In this document: positions 7,649 to 16,060 of the stretch, piece by piece
Layout: every line of letters begins with the position of its first letter
Numbering within the stretch: the stretch's first letter is position 1
DNA from: Ruthenibacterium lactatiformans
GTDB taxonomy: Bacteria > Bacillota > Clostridia > Oscillospirales > Ruminococcaceae
DNA: 64,000 bases
Direction of reading: 5' to 3'
Assembly (NCBI RefSeq): GCF_000949455.1
Contig: NZ_JXXK01000005.1
Coordinates: 1 to 64,000, forward strand
Made by a program: the position numbers and the translations under genes
Notes under the pieces: generated by a model
Database searches by the model: none
Told to the model about the DNA's origin: nothing
The model's input: the letters and a program-made list of their open reading frames with translations, nothing else

Positions 7649-8725
7649 ATGAAAATCACCGGCGTAAAGATCGAAAAGCTGCTGCTGGAGCTGACCAGCC
7701 CGTTCCGCGTGGCCTTCGGCACCATCACGCATTCCGAAAACGTAATGATCAAGGTCACCACAGACGAAGGCGTTACCGGCTACGGCGAGGCCGCGCCGCT
7801 GGCGTTCGTCACAGCCGAAACCACGGATTCCGTCATTGCGGCGCTGGAGCTGTTCCGCACCGGGCTGATCGGTATGGACCCGCTGGACATCGAAGCCGTG
7901 CATGCCATGATGGACGGCCTGATGGGCGGCAACTCCTCGGCCAAATGCGCGGTGGACCTTGCCATGTACGACATCCGCGGCAAAGCCGCGGGCATGCCCG
8001 TGTACAAGCTGCTGGGCGGCTATTCCAACACCGTGCTCAACGATATCACCGTCAGCATCATGGAGCCGCAGGCCATGGCGGACAAGGCGCTGAGCTATGT
8101 GCGCGACAAGGGCTACCGCGTGCTGAAGGTGAAGGTGGGCGCGGACGTGAACGACGACATCCGCGCGCTGACGCTCATCCGCGAGGCTGTCGGCCCGGAC
8201 GTCCGCCTGCGCGTGGACGCGAACCAGGGCTACGACGTACCCACGGCGCTCAAGGCGTTGAACGCCTTTGCCGCACTGGGCGTGGAATCGGTGGAGCAGT
8301 GCCTGCCCGCATGGAACATGGAGGGCGCGGCCTACCTGCGCCGGAAAGCGCCCGCCATCCATCTGATGCTGGACGAATCGATCCACGGCCCGGTGGACGC
8401 AGCCCGCGCCTGCCGCATGGACGCGGCGGATATCCTGAACATCAAGCTGATGAAATGCGGCGGCCTGTATCCGGCCGAGCAGATCAATGCCCTCGCCCAG
8501 GCCAACGGCCTCACCTGCATGGTAGGCTGTATGATGGAGACAAAACTTTCCATCACTGCCGGCCTGAGCTTTGTGGCGGCAAAGAAAAATGTAATGGACG
8601 CAGACCTGGACAGCTTTATGGAATATGTGGGCGGCGAGACCCACTTCCCCGGCGGCTTCACCCACAAGGGCAGCGATTTTGTGCTGTGCGACGCACCGGG
8701 TTTCGGGCTGGACATCGACTTTTGA
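7649..8725 (+). CDS. Dipeptide epimerase-like enzyme (mandelate racemase/muconate lactonizing family)
   Basis: The product has 358 residues with an enolase-superfamily fold: capping domain 1-125, then the barrel. The acid/base lysines are K160 and K162 (LKVKVG) and K266 (NIKLMK). The metal ligands are D190 (VDANQG), E216 (SVEQCL) and D242 (LDES). This arrangement is that of the L-Ala-D/L-Glu and other dipeptide epimerases. Its place directly after a Dpp-type transporter supports a peptide substrate. Cys218 replaces the Pro common in the EQP motif. RBS AAAGGAA precedes the ATG. Specificity is inferred; o-succinylbenzoate synthase-like activity is less likely here. Confidence 0.85.
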   Translation: MKITGVKIEKLLLELTSPFRVAFGTITHSENVMIKVTTDEGVTGYGEAAPLAFVTAETTDSVIAALELFRTGLIGMDPLDIEAVHAMMDGLMGGNSSAKCAVDLAMYDIRGKAAGMPVYKLLGGYSNTVLNDITVSIMEPQAMADKALSYVRDKGYRVLKVKVGADVNDDIRALTLIREAVGPDVRLRVDANQGYDVPTALKALNAFAALGVESVEQCLPAWNMEGAAYLRRKAPAIHLMLDESIHGPVDAARACRMDAADILNIKLMKCGGLYPAEQINALAQANGLTCMVGCMMETKLSITAGLSFVAAKKNVMDADLDSFMEYVGGETHFPGGFTHKGSDFVLCDAPGFGLDIDF

Positions 8726-8731
8726 TTTACC

Positions 8732-8795
8732 GGAAAAGGCCGTGTGCGGGCGCTCCGGCACCCTTGTGCCCGGGCGGACGCCCGGCCTTTTCCCA
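8732..8795 (+). terminator. Intercistronic hairpin
   Basis: GGAAAAGGCCG pairs with CGGCCTTTTCC around a GC-rich inner stem and is followed by CATTTTA. It lies between the epimerase and hydrolase genes and may partly terminate or stabilise the transcript. The T-tract is weak. Confidence 0.45.
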
Positions 8796-8815
8796 TTTTA
8801 CGGAGGGATGAGCAT

Positions 8816-10909
8816 ATGGAGACATGGTCGTTTTATTCCGCGGGCATCCGCATCGCCCGCTTTTGGCCCGCCGCCGGCACGTTGGAGTGGGCGTGCCTGG
8901 ACGACGGGGCGGGCGTTTTGGGCGCGCGCGGTGCAATGAACGAGGAGAACGCCGAATGGTTTGCCAGGCGGTACCAGTTTTCGCCCGCGGCATTTTTTGA
9001 AGGGCTGTCCGCATGGAACGAAGCGTTCGCGGGAGGCGGCTCGCCCGTCAGCTGCGGCGGCTCGCGCTACGACCGCCGTCCGGATGGATTTTACGCCCAG
9101 CGCGAGGCGCGTTTTCCCAAGGATATTTTGTTCGCGGACGGCGCTGTTCGCGCGCAGCTTTGTTCAAACGGCAACGGAACCACGGTGCTGGTGCAGGACG
9201 GCTGGGAGGCACGCACGCCCGCGGGCGCGTGGCTTGCCTATGCGCCTGCGGAGCCGGCATGCCCGGTGCGCGCGCTGGGCACCTTTATGGTGCCCGCGCG
9301 GGATGGGGTAAGGCTTGCCACGGATGTCTATGTGCCCGGCAATGCCCAGGGCCCCGTGCCTGTGATGCTGGTGCGCACGCCATACGACAAAACAGCTGCT
9401 CCGTGGAATTATTTCAACTTCGTGCGCCGCGGCTATGCGCTCGCCGTTCAGGACGTGCGCGGCCGCAGCGCAAGCGAGGGCGATTTTCTGCCCTGCTACC
9501 ATGAGGTGGAGGACGGAGACGACACGCTGAACTGGCTCGCCGGGCAGGAATGGAGCAACGGCCGCGTGGGCATGATCGGCGGGTCTTACCTGGGCTATGT
9601 GCAATGGTGTGCAGCGGCCAGCGGCAACCCGCATTTGCAGGCGCTCGTCAGCATGGTCACGGCGGGCAGCGCTTTTGCCGACATTCCCCGCCGGGGCGGC
9701 TGCTTTGAATCCGGCATGATGGCTTGGGCCTTTGCGGTGTCCAACCATCAGATGGACGCCGCCCGCATGGTGCGGGACGACTGGGACGACGTGCTGCAGA
9801 TCCGCCCGCTGGAAAGCATGGCCCGGGAGGCCATCGGCGAGGACATCCACTTTCTCAACACCTGGTTCGAGCACCCGGACAACGACGAATTGTGGCAAAT
9901 GTCCGACTGGCAGGCCCGCAGCAAGGGCGCGCGCATCCCCGCGCTGATCTTCTCCGGCTGGTTCGACGACGACGGCATGGGCACCACCCAGGCGCTGGAG
10001 CTGGTCCACGACTGGCCCGCCGTTCAGCGTAAGGCCGTCCTTGGCCCGTGGATCCACAGCTTTAACAGCCGCTACGACATCCACGGCGTTCCCATGGGCC
10101 TGCAGGCCATCCGCTACGACGTGGACCTGCTGTACTTCCAGTGGGTGGACCATTTCCTGCGGGATGTGGAAAACGGTGTGGAGAAAGGAGCGCCCGTGGA
10201 ATACTTCACCATCGGCGAAGACAAGTGGAAAACCGCTGAAAACTGGCCTGTCGCGGCGGCCCGCCCCCAGACGCTGTACCTGGACGGGGAGGCCGGCGCG
10301 GCCGTGGAAAACCACGGCCTGCTGGCGCTGTCCGTGCCTGGGGCGGACGCCTCCGACACCTACCGCTATGACCCGGACGACCCGGCCGTCAACATCATTG
10401 ACATGTCGGAAAATGAAATCGAGGTGCCGGAGGATTACGCGGCCGAGGAGCTGCGCCCGGACGTATTGTGCTATACCACGCCCCCTCTGGCCACGGATGC
10501 CGTCATCACCGGGGACTGCAGCGTGGAGCTGTTCATTTCCTCTGACGCCGAAGACACGGATTTCATCGTCCGCGTCACCGAGGCCACGCCGGACGGAAAG
10601 TCCATCAAGCTGGCGGACGGCGTGCTGTGCGCCAAATACCGGGAAGGCTTTGAGGCTCCCCGGTATCTGCAGCCGGGCGCCGTATATCCCATCCATATCC
10701 GCACCACAAAATTCTCCAAGCGCTTCGAGAAGGGCAGCCGCCTGCGGGTCACCGTTACCTCCAGTGCCAAAAATTTCCTGTTTCCCAACAGCAACACGCG
10801 GGCGGGCTTCAACAGTGCGGAGACCGTGGTCGCCCACAACACCATCCATCACGGCCCGACGCATCCCTCCGCCATCACGCTGAACGTAGAAAAGGCATTG
10901 GAATTTTAA
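8816..10909 (+). CDS. CocE/NonD family serine hydrolase (X-Pro dipeptidyl-peptidase-like)
   Basis: The product has 697 residues. Residues about 155-440 are the alpha/beta-hydrolase part, with nucleophile Ser257 (GGSYLG), Asp384 (GWFDDDG) and His414 (GPWIHS). Residues about 490-695 form the C-terminal jelly-roll typical of X-Pro peptidases and cocaine esterase (for example YRYDPDDPAVN). Residues 1-154 are an extension not needed for the core fold. There is no signal peptide, so it should act in the cytosol, hydrolysing a peptide or acyl bond of an imported compound. CGGAGGGA lies upstream of the ATG. Glutaryl-7-ACA-acylase-like or peptidase activity cannot be separated by sequence alone. Confidence 0.88.
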   Translation: METWSFYSAGIRIARFWPAAGTLEWACLDDGAGVLGARGAMNEENAEWFARRYQFSPAAFFEGLSAWNEAFAGGGSPVSCGGSRYDRRPDGFYAQREARFPKDILFADGAVRAQLCSNGNGTTVLVQDGWEARTPAGAWLAYAPAEPACPVRALGTFMVPARDGVRLATDVYVPGNAQGPVPVMLVRTPYDKTAAPWNYFNFVRRGYALAVQDVRGRSASEGDFLPCYHEVEDGDDTLNWLAGQEWSNGRVGMIGGSYLGYVQWCAAASGNPHLQALVSMVTAGSAFADIPRRGGCFESGMMAWAFAVSNHQMDAARMVRDDWDDVLQIRPLESMAREAIGEDIHFLNTWFEHPDNDELWQMSDWQARSKGARIPALIFSGWFDDDGMGTTQALELVHDWPAVQRKAVLGPWIHSFNSRYDIHGVPMGLQAIRYDVDLLYFQWVDHFLRDVENGVEKGAPVEYFTIGEDKWKTAENWPVAAARPQTLYLDGEAGAAVENHGLLALSVPGADASDTYRYDPDDPAVNIIDMSENEIEVPEDYAAEELRPDVLCYTTPPLATDAVITGDCSVELFISSDAEDTDFIVRVTEATPDGKSIKLADGVLCAKYREGFEAPRYLQPGAVYPIHIRTTKFSKRFEKGSRLRVTVTSSAKNFLFPNSNTRAGFNSAETVVAHNTIHHGPTHPSAITLNVEKALEF

Positions 10910-11306
10910 GCCCCGCAGCTTTTTTGCTCATATTTCCATTTTTCGACAGGATTCTCCATGGTTTGCCCGGGCAGACTGCGTTATAATAAGAATGCTGCCG
11001 CGTTCCCACTTCGCGGCGGCGGGCCGCGGCTGTTGCTTTGAATGGCCGCGGCCCATCCATTTCATGCGGCCGGCAGACGCACCGCCCGTCCCCCGAGCCG
11101 CCGCACAGCCTTTTCTACTACTTTTGTCTAAAAAAGCCATGCTTTACGCACGCTTTACGAACAAAACGACAAAAATATAAAAAATAGCAAAACATGTCCG
11201 ATTTTGGCAGGCTTTTGTGATACAATATCGGTGTAGTATGCCCGGCCCCGCGGAGCCGGGCCAAACCCGCTTTGCGGCATCATAAAATTAGGAGTGTGCT
11301 TTCCCC
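10910..11306. other. Gene-free stretch with hairpins and a prs promoter
   Basis: No open frame here looks coding. The stretch holds TATAAT at 10982-10987, a hairpin GCCGCG/CGCGGC (about 10997-11019) and a perfect 10-bp stem GGGCCGCGGC/GCCGCGGCCC (11021-11054). Its right end holds the likely PRPP synthetase promoter: TACAAT at 11221-11226 with an extended TGA just before it, followed by a GC-rich CCCGGC/GCCGGG hairpin near 11241-11262. A small RNA is possible but unproven. Confidence 0.5.
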
Positions 11307-12464
11307 ATGGTGCAAGCCAGAACCAGTGCGAAGGAATTTTTCAACGCCGATGAACGTCTCGCCGACCTCGGCCTGATTGCCGTGCCCGGCGCCGAGGAGC
11401 TCACCGCCAAGATCGACCGTCACCTGCTCCGCTGGGCGCAGGAGGCCGGGATGGACCAGGACACGTTTATCATCGAGAGCGAATGCCCCCGCTTTTCCTC
11501 CGGCGACGGCAAGGGCCTCATCCGCTCCACCGTGCGCGGCGACGATATCTATTTCGTCGTAGACGTGGGCAATTACAACCAGAAATACAAGATTTTCGGC
11601 CATGAGAACTTTATGTCCCCGGACGACCATTTCCAGAACCTGAAACGTCTGATCCAGGCCACCAGCGGCAAAGCCAAGCGCATGAGCGTCATTATGCCGC
11701 TGCTGTACGGCAGCCGCCAGCACCGCCGCGCCTACCGGGAAAGCCTGGACTGCGCCGTCGCGCTGCAGGAGCTGCAGGCCATGGGCATCTCCAACATCGT
11801 CACCTTTGACGCCCACGACCCCCGCATGCAGAACGCCGTGCCCCTGATGGGCTTTGACAACGTGATGCCTACCTATCAGGTGCTGAAAGCCATGCTCCGC
11901 GCCGTTCCCGACCTCCAGCTGGACCGCGACCATTTCATGGTCATCAGCCCCGACGAGGGCGCGATGAACCGTAACATGTATTACGCCTCCGTGCTGGGGG
12001 TGAATCTGGGCATGTTCTACAAGCGCCGCGATTATTCCCAGGTGGTAAACGGCCGCAACCCCATCGTTGCCCACGAATACCTGGGTGAAAGCGTAGAGGG
12101 CAAGGACGTGTTTGTGGCGGACGATATCATCTCCTCCGGCGAAAGCATGCTGGACATTGCCTACGCGCTGAAAAAGCAGGGCGCAAAGCGCATTTTTGCC
12201 AACGCCACCTACGCCATTTTCACAAACGGCCTGGATTCCTTCGACAAAGCCTATGCCGACGGCATGATCGCGGGCGTGTTCGGCTCCAACCTTACCTACC
12301 GCACTCCGGAGCTGCTGAGCCGCCCCTGGTTCCACGAGGTGGACGTATCCAAGTATATCGCCTATTTCATCGCCGCGCTGAACCACGACCTTTCCGTCAG
12401 CGCCATCATCGATCCCCACGAAAAGATCAAGGCTCTGCTCGAACGCACCGGACAGGCCCGCTGA
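11307..12464 (+). CDS. prs: Ribose-phosphate pyrophosphokinase, long form
   Basis: The product has 385 residues and makes PRPP from ribose 5-phosphate and ATP. Seen are SRQHRR (136-141, where classical enzymes have RQDR), FDAHDPR (167-173) and the PRPP-binding loop VADDIISSGES (270-280). Both type-I phosphoribosyltransferase halves are present. It is about 65 residues longer than the common bacterial Prs, mainly at the N-terminus and in insertions. Long variants like this occur in clostridia. RBS TTAGGAG is 12 bases upstream, a little far. The gene is monocistronic and ends at a strong terminator. Confidence 0.92.
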   Translation: MVQARTSAKEFFNADERLADLGLIAVPGAEELTAKIDRHLLRWAQEAGMDQDTFIIESECPRFSSGDGKGLIRSTVRGDDIYFVVDVGNYNQKYKIFGHENFMSPDDHFQNLKRLIQATSGKAKRMSVIMPLLYGSRQHRRAYRESLDCAVALQELQAMGISNIVTFDAHDPRMQNAVPLMGFDNVMPTYQVLKAMLRAVPDLQLDRDHFMVISPDEGAMNRNMYYASVLGVNLGMFYKRRDYSQVVNGRNPIVAHEYLGESVEGKDVFVADDIISSGESMLDIAYALKKQGAKRIFANATYAIFTNGLDSFDKAYADGMIAGVFGSNLTYRTPELLSRPWFHEVDVSKYIAYFIAALNHDLSVSAIIDPHEKIKALLERTGQAR

Positions 12465-12488
12465 GCATTTTCCTTCGTTTTTACCGGA

Positions 12489-12523
12489 AGGCCCGCTGTT
12501 TTTACAGCGGGCCTCTTGTTTTC
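12489..12523 (+). terminator. Rho-independent terminator of prs
   Basis: AGGCCCGCTGT-TTTT-ACAGCGGGCCT is a perfect 11-bp stem followed by CTTGTTTTCC, 25 bases after the prs stop. Confidence 0.85.
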
Positions 12524-12540
12524 CGCCGTTTTTCGGCGCT

Positions 12541-12583
12541 CGACCAGCGGTCGGTTGTCAAAAGCGGGCTTTGGGGATACAAT
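12541..12583 (+). promoter_or_regulatory. Promoter with palindrome, XRE membrane regulator gene
   Basis: TTGTCA (12555-12560), 17 bases and TACAAT (12578-12583). The palindrome CGACC-AGC-GGTCG (12541-12553) abuts the -35 box and is a possible operator, perhaps for the regulator itself. Confidence 0.65.
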
Positions 12584-12634
12584 CAGGACAAAATAAAAAC
12601 AGCACGGCAAAGCCGCCGCGCAGGGAGGAATCGA

Positions 12635-13105
12635 ATGGACGCCAGATATACGGGAGAGCAGATCGCGGCCGCGCGCCGCGCCAAAGGGCTGACGCAAAAG
12701 CAGCTTGCGGACGCCTTGGGGGTAACGGATAAGGCCGTCAGCAAATGGGAGCGCGGACTGAATTATCCGGATATTGTATTGTTCCAGCCCATCTCCGAGT
12801 TGCTTGGGCTTCCGCTTTTGCAGCTTTTCTGCAAGGACGGGCTTTCCGCCGAGCAGGCCGTGGCGGCGGCGGCGGCGCTTTCCGCACAGGAAAAGCAGGC
12901 CGTCAGGCGCGACATGAAATGGCACGCGGTATTCCGCCTGGCGGCCGCCCTGACGCTGTCCGCTGCGCTGGTCTATGTTTCCCGCGTGCTGGATCTGCAC
13001 GGCATTTACGGCTGGCCGCAGGGGTGTACCATGGGAATGCTGCCTTTCACCGGCTGGCTTGCGGGCGACGCTGTTTTTACGCTTCGGCAGATAAAAAAGC
13101 TCTGA
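12635..13105 (+). CDS. XRE family regulator with C-terminal membrane segments
   Basis: The product has 156 residues. Residues 5-60 are an XRE helix-turn-helix (GLTQKQLADALGVTDKAVSKWERG). A linker follows, and then two hydrophobic segments (about 97-114 and 125-145). This layout places a DNA-binding domain at the membrane, as in many small clostridial regulators whose targets are usually nearby transporters. GGAGGAATCGA precedes the ATG. A convergent terminator separates it from the minus-strand exporter operon. Its targets are not known. Confidence 0.88.
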   Translation: MDARYTGEQIAAARRAKGLTQKQLADALGVTDKAVSKWERGLNYPDIVLFQPISELLGLPLLQLFCKDGLSAEQAVAAAAALSAQEKQAVRRDMKWHAVFRLAAALTLSAALVYVSRVLDLHGIYGWPQGCTMGMLPFTGWLAGDAVFTLRQIKKL

Positions 13106-13120
13106 CAGGGTGGAAGAACG

Positions 13121-13160
13121 CCAAAAGGCCCGGCGCTGTTGCGCCGGGCCTTTTGGTGAG
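13121..13160. terminator. Bidirectional terminator
   Basis: CCAAAAGGCCCGGCGC pairs perfectly over 16 bp with GCGCCGGGCCTTTTGG around TGTT. It lies between the convergent ends of the XRE gene (+) and the PH-like gene (-). Confidence 0.85.
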
Positions 13161-13172
13161 CGCCGCACCGGA

Positions 13173-13616
13173 TTATGTCTTTGCGCGCGATGCCAGCTCT
13201 TCATAAACTTCCTTTGTCTTTTCCTCTGTTTCGCCGTTGAATACAGTGGTCTCATCCGCTCCGTGCCGCACGACAACGGCGCAGCGCACACGGTTGTGGA
13301 GGTACAGCCGGTATGCGCCGAATTCATCATTGGTAAAGGTACCGCTGGATATTTTTCCGGTCCCGGTCCCCCAGGTACGGCTTCCCTTGTCAAAAACATC
13401 GCGCCATTCCACGCCGGTGATCTCCGTGTATGGGATAGACGCCCTGTCCCCGATCCCTCCGGAAAGCTCCAGCGCCGTTCCGGTGAGCTTTACACTCACA
13501 CCGGAAAACACGACGACGGCCATGGCGAACACGATGGACGCAATGCCGATCACGCCGCCGATCACTCCGCCGGCCTTCTGTATCCGCGCCTCCCGTTTTT
13601 TCATGTTCTCCGCCAC
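13173..13616 (-). CDS. Bacterial PH-like domain membrane protein
   Basis: The product has 147 residues. The N-terminus is charged (MKKREARIQKAGG), followed by one hydrophobic segment (about 19-40). A beta-rich domain of about 100 residues follows (RASIPYTEITGVEWRDVF, then YRLYLHNR, ending in a helix TEEKTKEVYEEL). This pattern matches the bacterial PH-like (bPH) families often linked to ABC exporters. The start is the GTG at 13616, with AGGAGG eight bases upstream; an internal ATG at 13604 is the alternative. It is the third gene of the exporter operon, 13 bases after the permease. Function unknown. Confidence 0.75.
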   Translation of the reverse strand: MAENMKKREARIQKAGGVIGGVIGIASIVFAMAVVVFSGVSVKLTGTALELSGGIGDRASIPYTEITGVEWRDVFDKGSRTWGTGTGKISSGTFTNDEFGAYRLYLHNRVRCAVVVRHGADETTVFNGETEEKTKEVYEELASRAKT

Positions 13617-13629
13617 TGTTCCCGCCTCC

Positions 13630-15234
13630 TTACAGTTTCTGCAGGATACGCGCGCCGGAACCGCACAGCCAGTGCCAGCCCAACGCCGCGCCCGCCAGCA
13701 GCACCGCGGCCGCGGCCAGGCTGAACCACACGAAGCCCAGCAGCTTGCCGCCAACAGCCCACAGCAGTGCGCCAAGCCCCACGACCAGCATGCCGCCGAA
13801 AATGCCGATCATCGATGAGGCAGACTGCTTCACCACAATGGTGTCGTTTTCACAATCCAGACGCGGCAGCCACAGGTTGACGGCCAGCCCCGCCACGGGA
13901 ATGAACAGCCCCATGCACACACACAGCGCCAGCAGCGCCAATGCGTCCGGCGCGGACAGGCCCAGCCCGAACCACAGCAGCAGCACGCTCAGCGCCGCGG
14001 GCACGTCGGACACCAGCACGTTCACCAGCGCCTTTGCGCCAAACAGCTCACGGGGCGGGACGGGCGCTTCCTTCAAAATCCACAGCGTACGGCCCTCCAG
14101 GCTGATGGAGACGCACGCGGTATTCACCGTCGCCTGCATCAGGCAGACAACGGCCGCCAGCATGGGAGCCACCGCCTGCGCGCCGCCCATCTGCGCAACA
14201 AGCAGCGCCGCCTGTCCCCGCACGAACAGCACGTATACCGAAAAGCCCAGCAGCATCACCGCGCCGATCCCGGTGTTCAGCAAATAGATGGTGGTGCCGA
14301 AATAGCGGCCGCACTCCTTTTTGAACAGCGCCGCGAACCGGCCGCCGGCTTTTACCTCACGCAGCCTGTAATCGCTGCGCGTCACGTGGCTGGCAAGGCT
14401 GGACAGGATTCGCTTGTACTGCGTGCTCATACCCCAGACAAGCACCAGGAAGGGCGCCAGGCTGATGAGCAGAAAGCCCAGCAGCGCGCCCCAGCTGCCC
14501 ACAAGGCCGTCCAGCAGCAGGCCCAGCGGCAGCAGCCAGGTATGCAGCGTGCGCCGCACGCCCTCGATGTTTTGCAGCAGTGCCGCCGCCAACGCATTGA
14601 TCTGCAGGCTCCCCACCAGCACCGCCCCCGTCAGCACGATGCTGAGCACCGTGCCCACCAGGGATTTGTGCTTCATACGGCCGGAAAAATAGGCGATCAC
14701 CCAGCCCCCCAGCAATGCCAAAACGGAAGGCAGCAAAGGCAAAAACAATGCGGCGGCAAGCAGCCGCACACAGAAGCCCGCAGCCTGCCCCGCTCCCAGC
14801 CCCGCATACACCAGATAAGCCGCGCCTGTGGGCAGCATCCACAGCCCGCAGAACACAAGATTTTCCAGGTACAGCGCCAGGATCTTGCTCAGCATCACGG
14901 TAAAGGCCGGCACCGGCAGCGCCAGCACGATATCGCTGTCCTTGCCGCCGAACACAAGACCGCTGGCTGCGAATAATGTAAACATCAGCGACATCACGCA
15001 GGCCATCAGCGCCATCAAAGGCAGCACCATCTCCACGATGCCCACCTCCGCCAGCATGGAGGCCAGCAAAAAGCTGTACACGCCGGAAAGGTACAGCGCC
15101 AAAAAGGCCATCAGCAGCAGCGCGCCCAGGCCGCCCGCGGCCTTCTTTTTGCTGCTGCCCGCTCCGCTGCGAAACGAAAACGCCCGCAGCATCGCGCGGA
15201 AATTCAGCTTCAAAAGCACCCACAGTTTACGCAT
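13630..15234 (-). CDS. ABC-2-like exporter permease, large hydrophobic subunit
   Basis: The product has 534 residues and about 12-14 predicted membrane segments. A loop near residues 315-335 (RLREVKAGGRFAALFKKECG) is rich in charge. The segment PLMALMACVMSLMFTLFAASG, then FGGKDSDIVLALPVP (about 100-130), matches the ABC-2-like exporters of clostridia that move unknown substrates or help in antibiotic or peptide resistance. The ATG at 15234 overlaps the end of the ATPase gene by eight bases and has AGGAGG nine bases upstream. The substrate is not known. Confidence 0.85.
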   Translation of the reverse strand: MRKLWVLLKLNFRAMLRAFSFRSGAGSSKKKAAGGLGALLLMAFLALYLSGVYSFLLASMLAEVGIVEMVLPLMALMACVMSLMFTLFAASGLVFGGKDSDIVLALPVPAFTVMLSKILALYLENLVFCGLWMLPTGAAYLVYAGLGAGQAAGFCVRLLAAALFLPLLPSVLALLGGWVIAYFSGRMKHKSLVGTVLSIVLTGAVLVGSLQINALAAALLQNIEGVRRTLHTWLLPLGLLLDGLVGSWGALLGFLLISLAPFLVLVWGMSTQYKRILSSLASHVTRSDYRLREVKAGGRFAALFKKECGRYFGTTIYLLNTGIGAVMLLGFSVYVLFVRGQAALLVAQMGGAQAVAPMLAAVVCLMQATVNTACVSISLEGRTLWILKEAPVPPRELFGAKALVNVLVSDVPAALSVLLLWFGLGLSAPDALALLALCVCMGLFIPVAGLAVNLWLPRLDCENDTIVVKQSASSMIGIFGGMLVVGLGALLWAVGGKLLGFVWFSLAAAAVLLAGAALGWHWLCGSGARILQKL

Positions 15235-15952
15235 GTGCACCGCCCTCCTGCGCCAGCTCCAGGAACACCTGTTCCAGACTCTCATCTCCAACAACGGACG
15301 CCGTGGTGCCCATTTTCACCAGTCGGCCGCCTTTTATAATGGCAATGCGGTCGCACAGCTTTTCCGCTACCTCCAGTACGTGCGTGGAGAAAAACACCGC
15401 GCCGCCTGCCGCGCAGATCTCGCGCAGAAAGCCCTTGAGCACGAACGCGGCCTGCGGGTCCAGCCCGACAAAGGGTTCATCCAAAATCAGCAGCCGCGGC
15501 GCGCGGATAAGCGCCGAAATGACAGCCAGCTTCTGCTTCATGCCGTGGCTGTATCCGCCGATGGGGCTGCCCAGCGCGCCCGTCAGCTCAAAGGCATCCG
15601 CATACTTGCGGATACGCTCTTCGCGCACGTCCTTCGAGATACCGTAGATGTCCGCAATGAAAGCCAGATATTTGATGCCCGTCAAAAATTCGTACAGATC
15701 CGGATTGTCCGGCAAAAACGCCGTCACCTGCTTTGCCGCCACGGGTTCGTCCTTTACGGAATGCCCGTCGATGACGATCTCTCCCTCGGTAAAATCCAAA
15801 ATGCCCGCCACGGCGCGCAGTGTTGTGGTCTTGCCTGCGCCGTTGTGGCCGATAAAGCCCATGATCTCGCCTGCATTGACGGTCAGCGACAAATTGTCAA
15901 CAGCCTTTTTGCCGCCTGCATACGTTTTTGAAAAGTTGGTGATGGTCAGCAT
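15227..15952 (-). CDS. ABC transporter ATPase
   Basis: The product has 241 residues. It has Walker A GHNGAGKTTTLRA (about 36-48), Q-loop FLPDNPDLYEFLTG, signature YSHGMKQKLAVISAL, Walker B LLILDEPFVGLDP and H-loop FFSTHVLE. It is of the exporter type that pairs with ABC-2 permeases (YtrB/CcmA-like). GGAGGG lies just before the ATG at 15952. It forms an operon with the downstream permease and the PH-like gene. Confidence 0.93.
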   Translation of the reverse strand: MLTITNFSKTYAGGKKAVDNLSLTVNAGEIMGFIGHNGAGKTTTLRAVAGILDFTEGEIVIDGHSVKDEPVAAKQVTAFLPDNPDLYEFLTGIKYLAFIADIYGISKDVREERIRKYADAFELTGALGSPIGGYSHGMKQKLAVISALIRAPRLLILDEPFVGLDPQAAFVLKGFLREICAAGGAVFFSTHVLEVAEKLCDRIAIIKGGRLVKMGTTASVVGDESLEQVFLELAQEGGAHA

Positions 15953-16009
15953 GATACCCTCCGTTCCGTCCGGCTGTGCGGACAAAAGGCGCGGCATTTT
16001 GCCGCGTCT

Positions 16010-16031
16010 CATTTAGATGAATTTCTAAATG
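16010..16031. promoter_or_regulatory. Inverted repeat, probable operator of the exporter operon
   Basis: CATTTAGA-TGAATT-TCTAAATG is an 8-6-8 inverted repeat directly downstream of the -10 box of the exporter promoter. Such placement fits a GntR/YtrA- or XRE-type repressor. No such gene adjoins on this strand; the XRE membrane regulator at 12635 is a candidate. Confidence 0.6.
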
Positions 16032-16032
16032 T

Positions 16033-16060
16033 AGTATAACACAAAACCCGCACCTGTCAA
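16033..16060 (-). promoter_or_regulatory. Promoter of the ABC exporter operon
   Basis: Minus strand TTGACA (16055-16060), a 16-base spacer and TATACT (16033-16038), 80 bases before the ATPase start. Confidence 0.8.

Noticed and set aside
6467..8761. Minus-strand frame of 764 codons across dppF and the epimerase gene
   Set aside because: It is antisense to genes with clear motifs, lacks a binding site and reads as a His/Gly/Ala/Arg-rich shadow typical of GC-rich coding DNA.
9164..10864. Minus-strand frame of 566 codons across the CocE gene
   Set aside because: Shadow of the real gene; no family content and no start signal.
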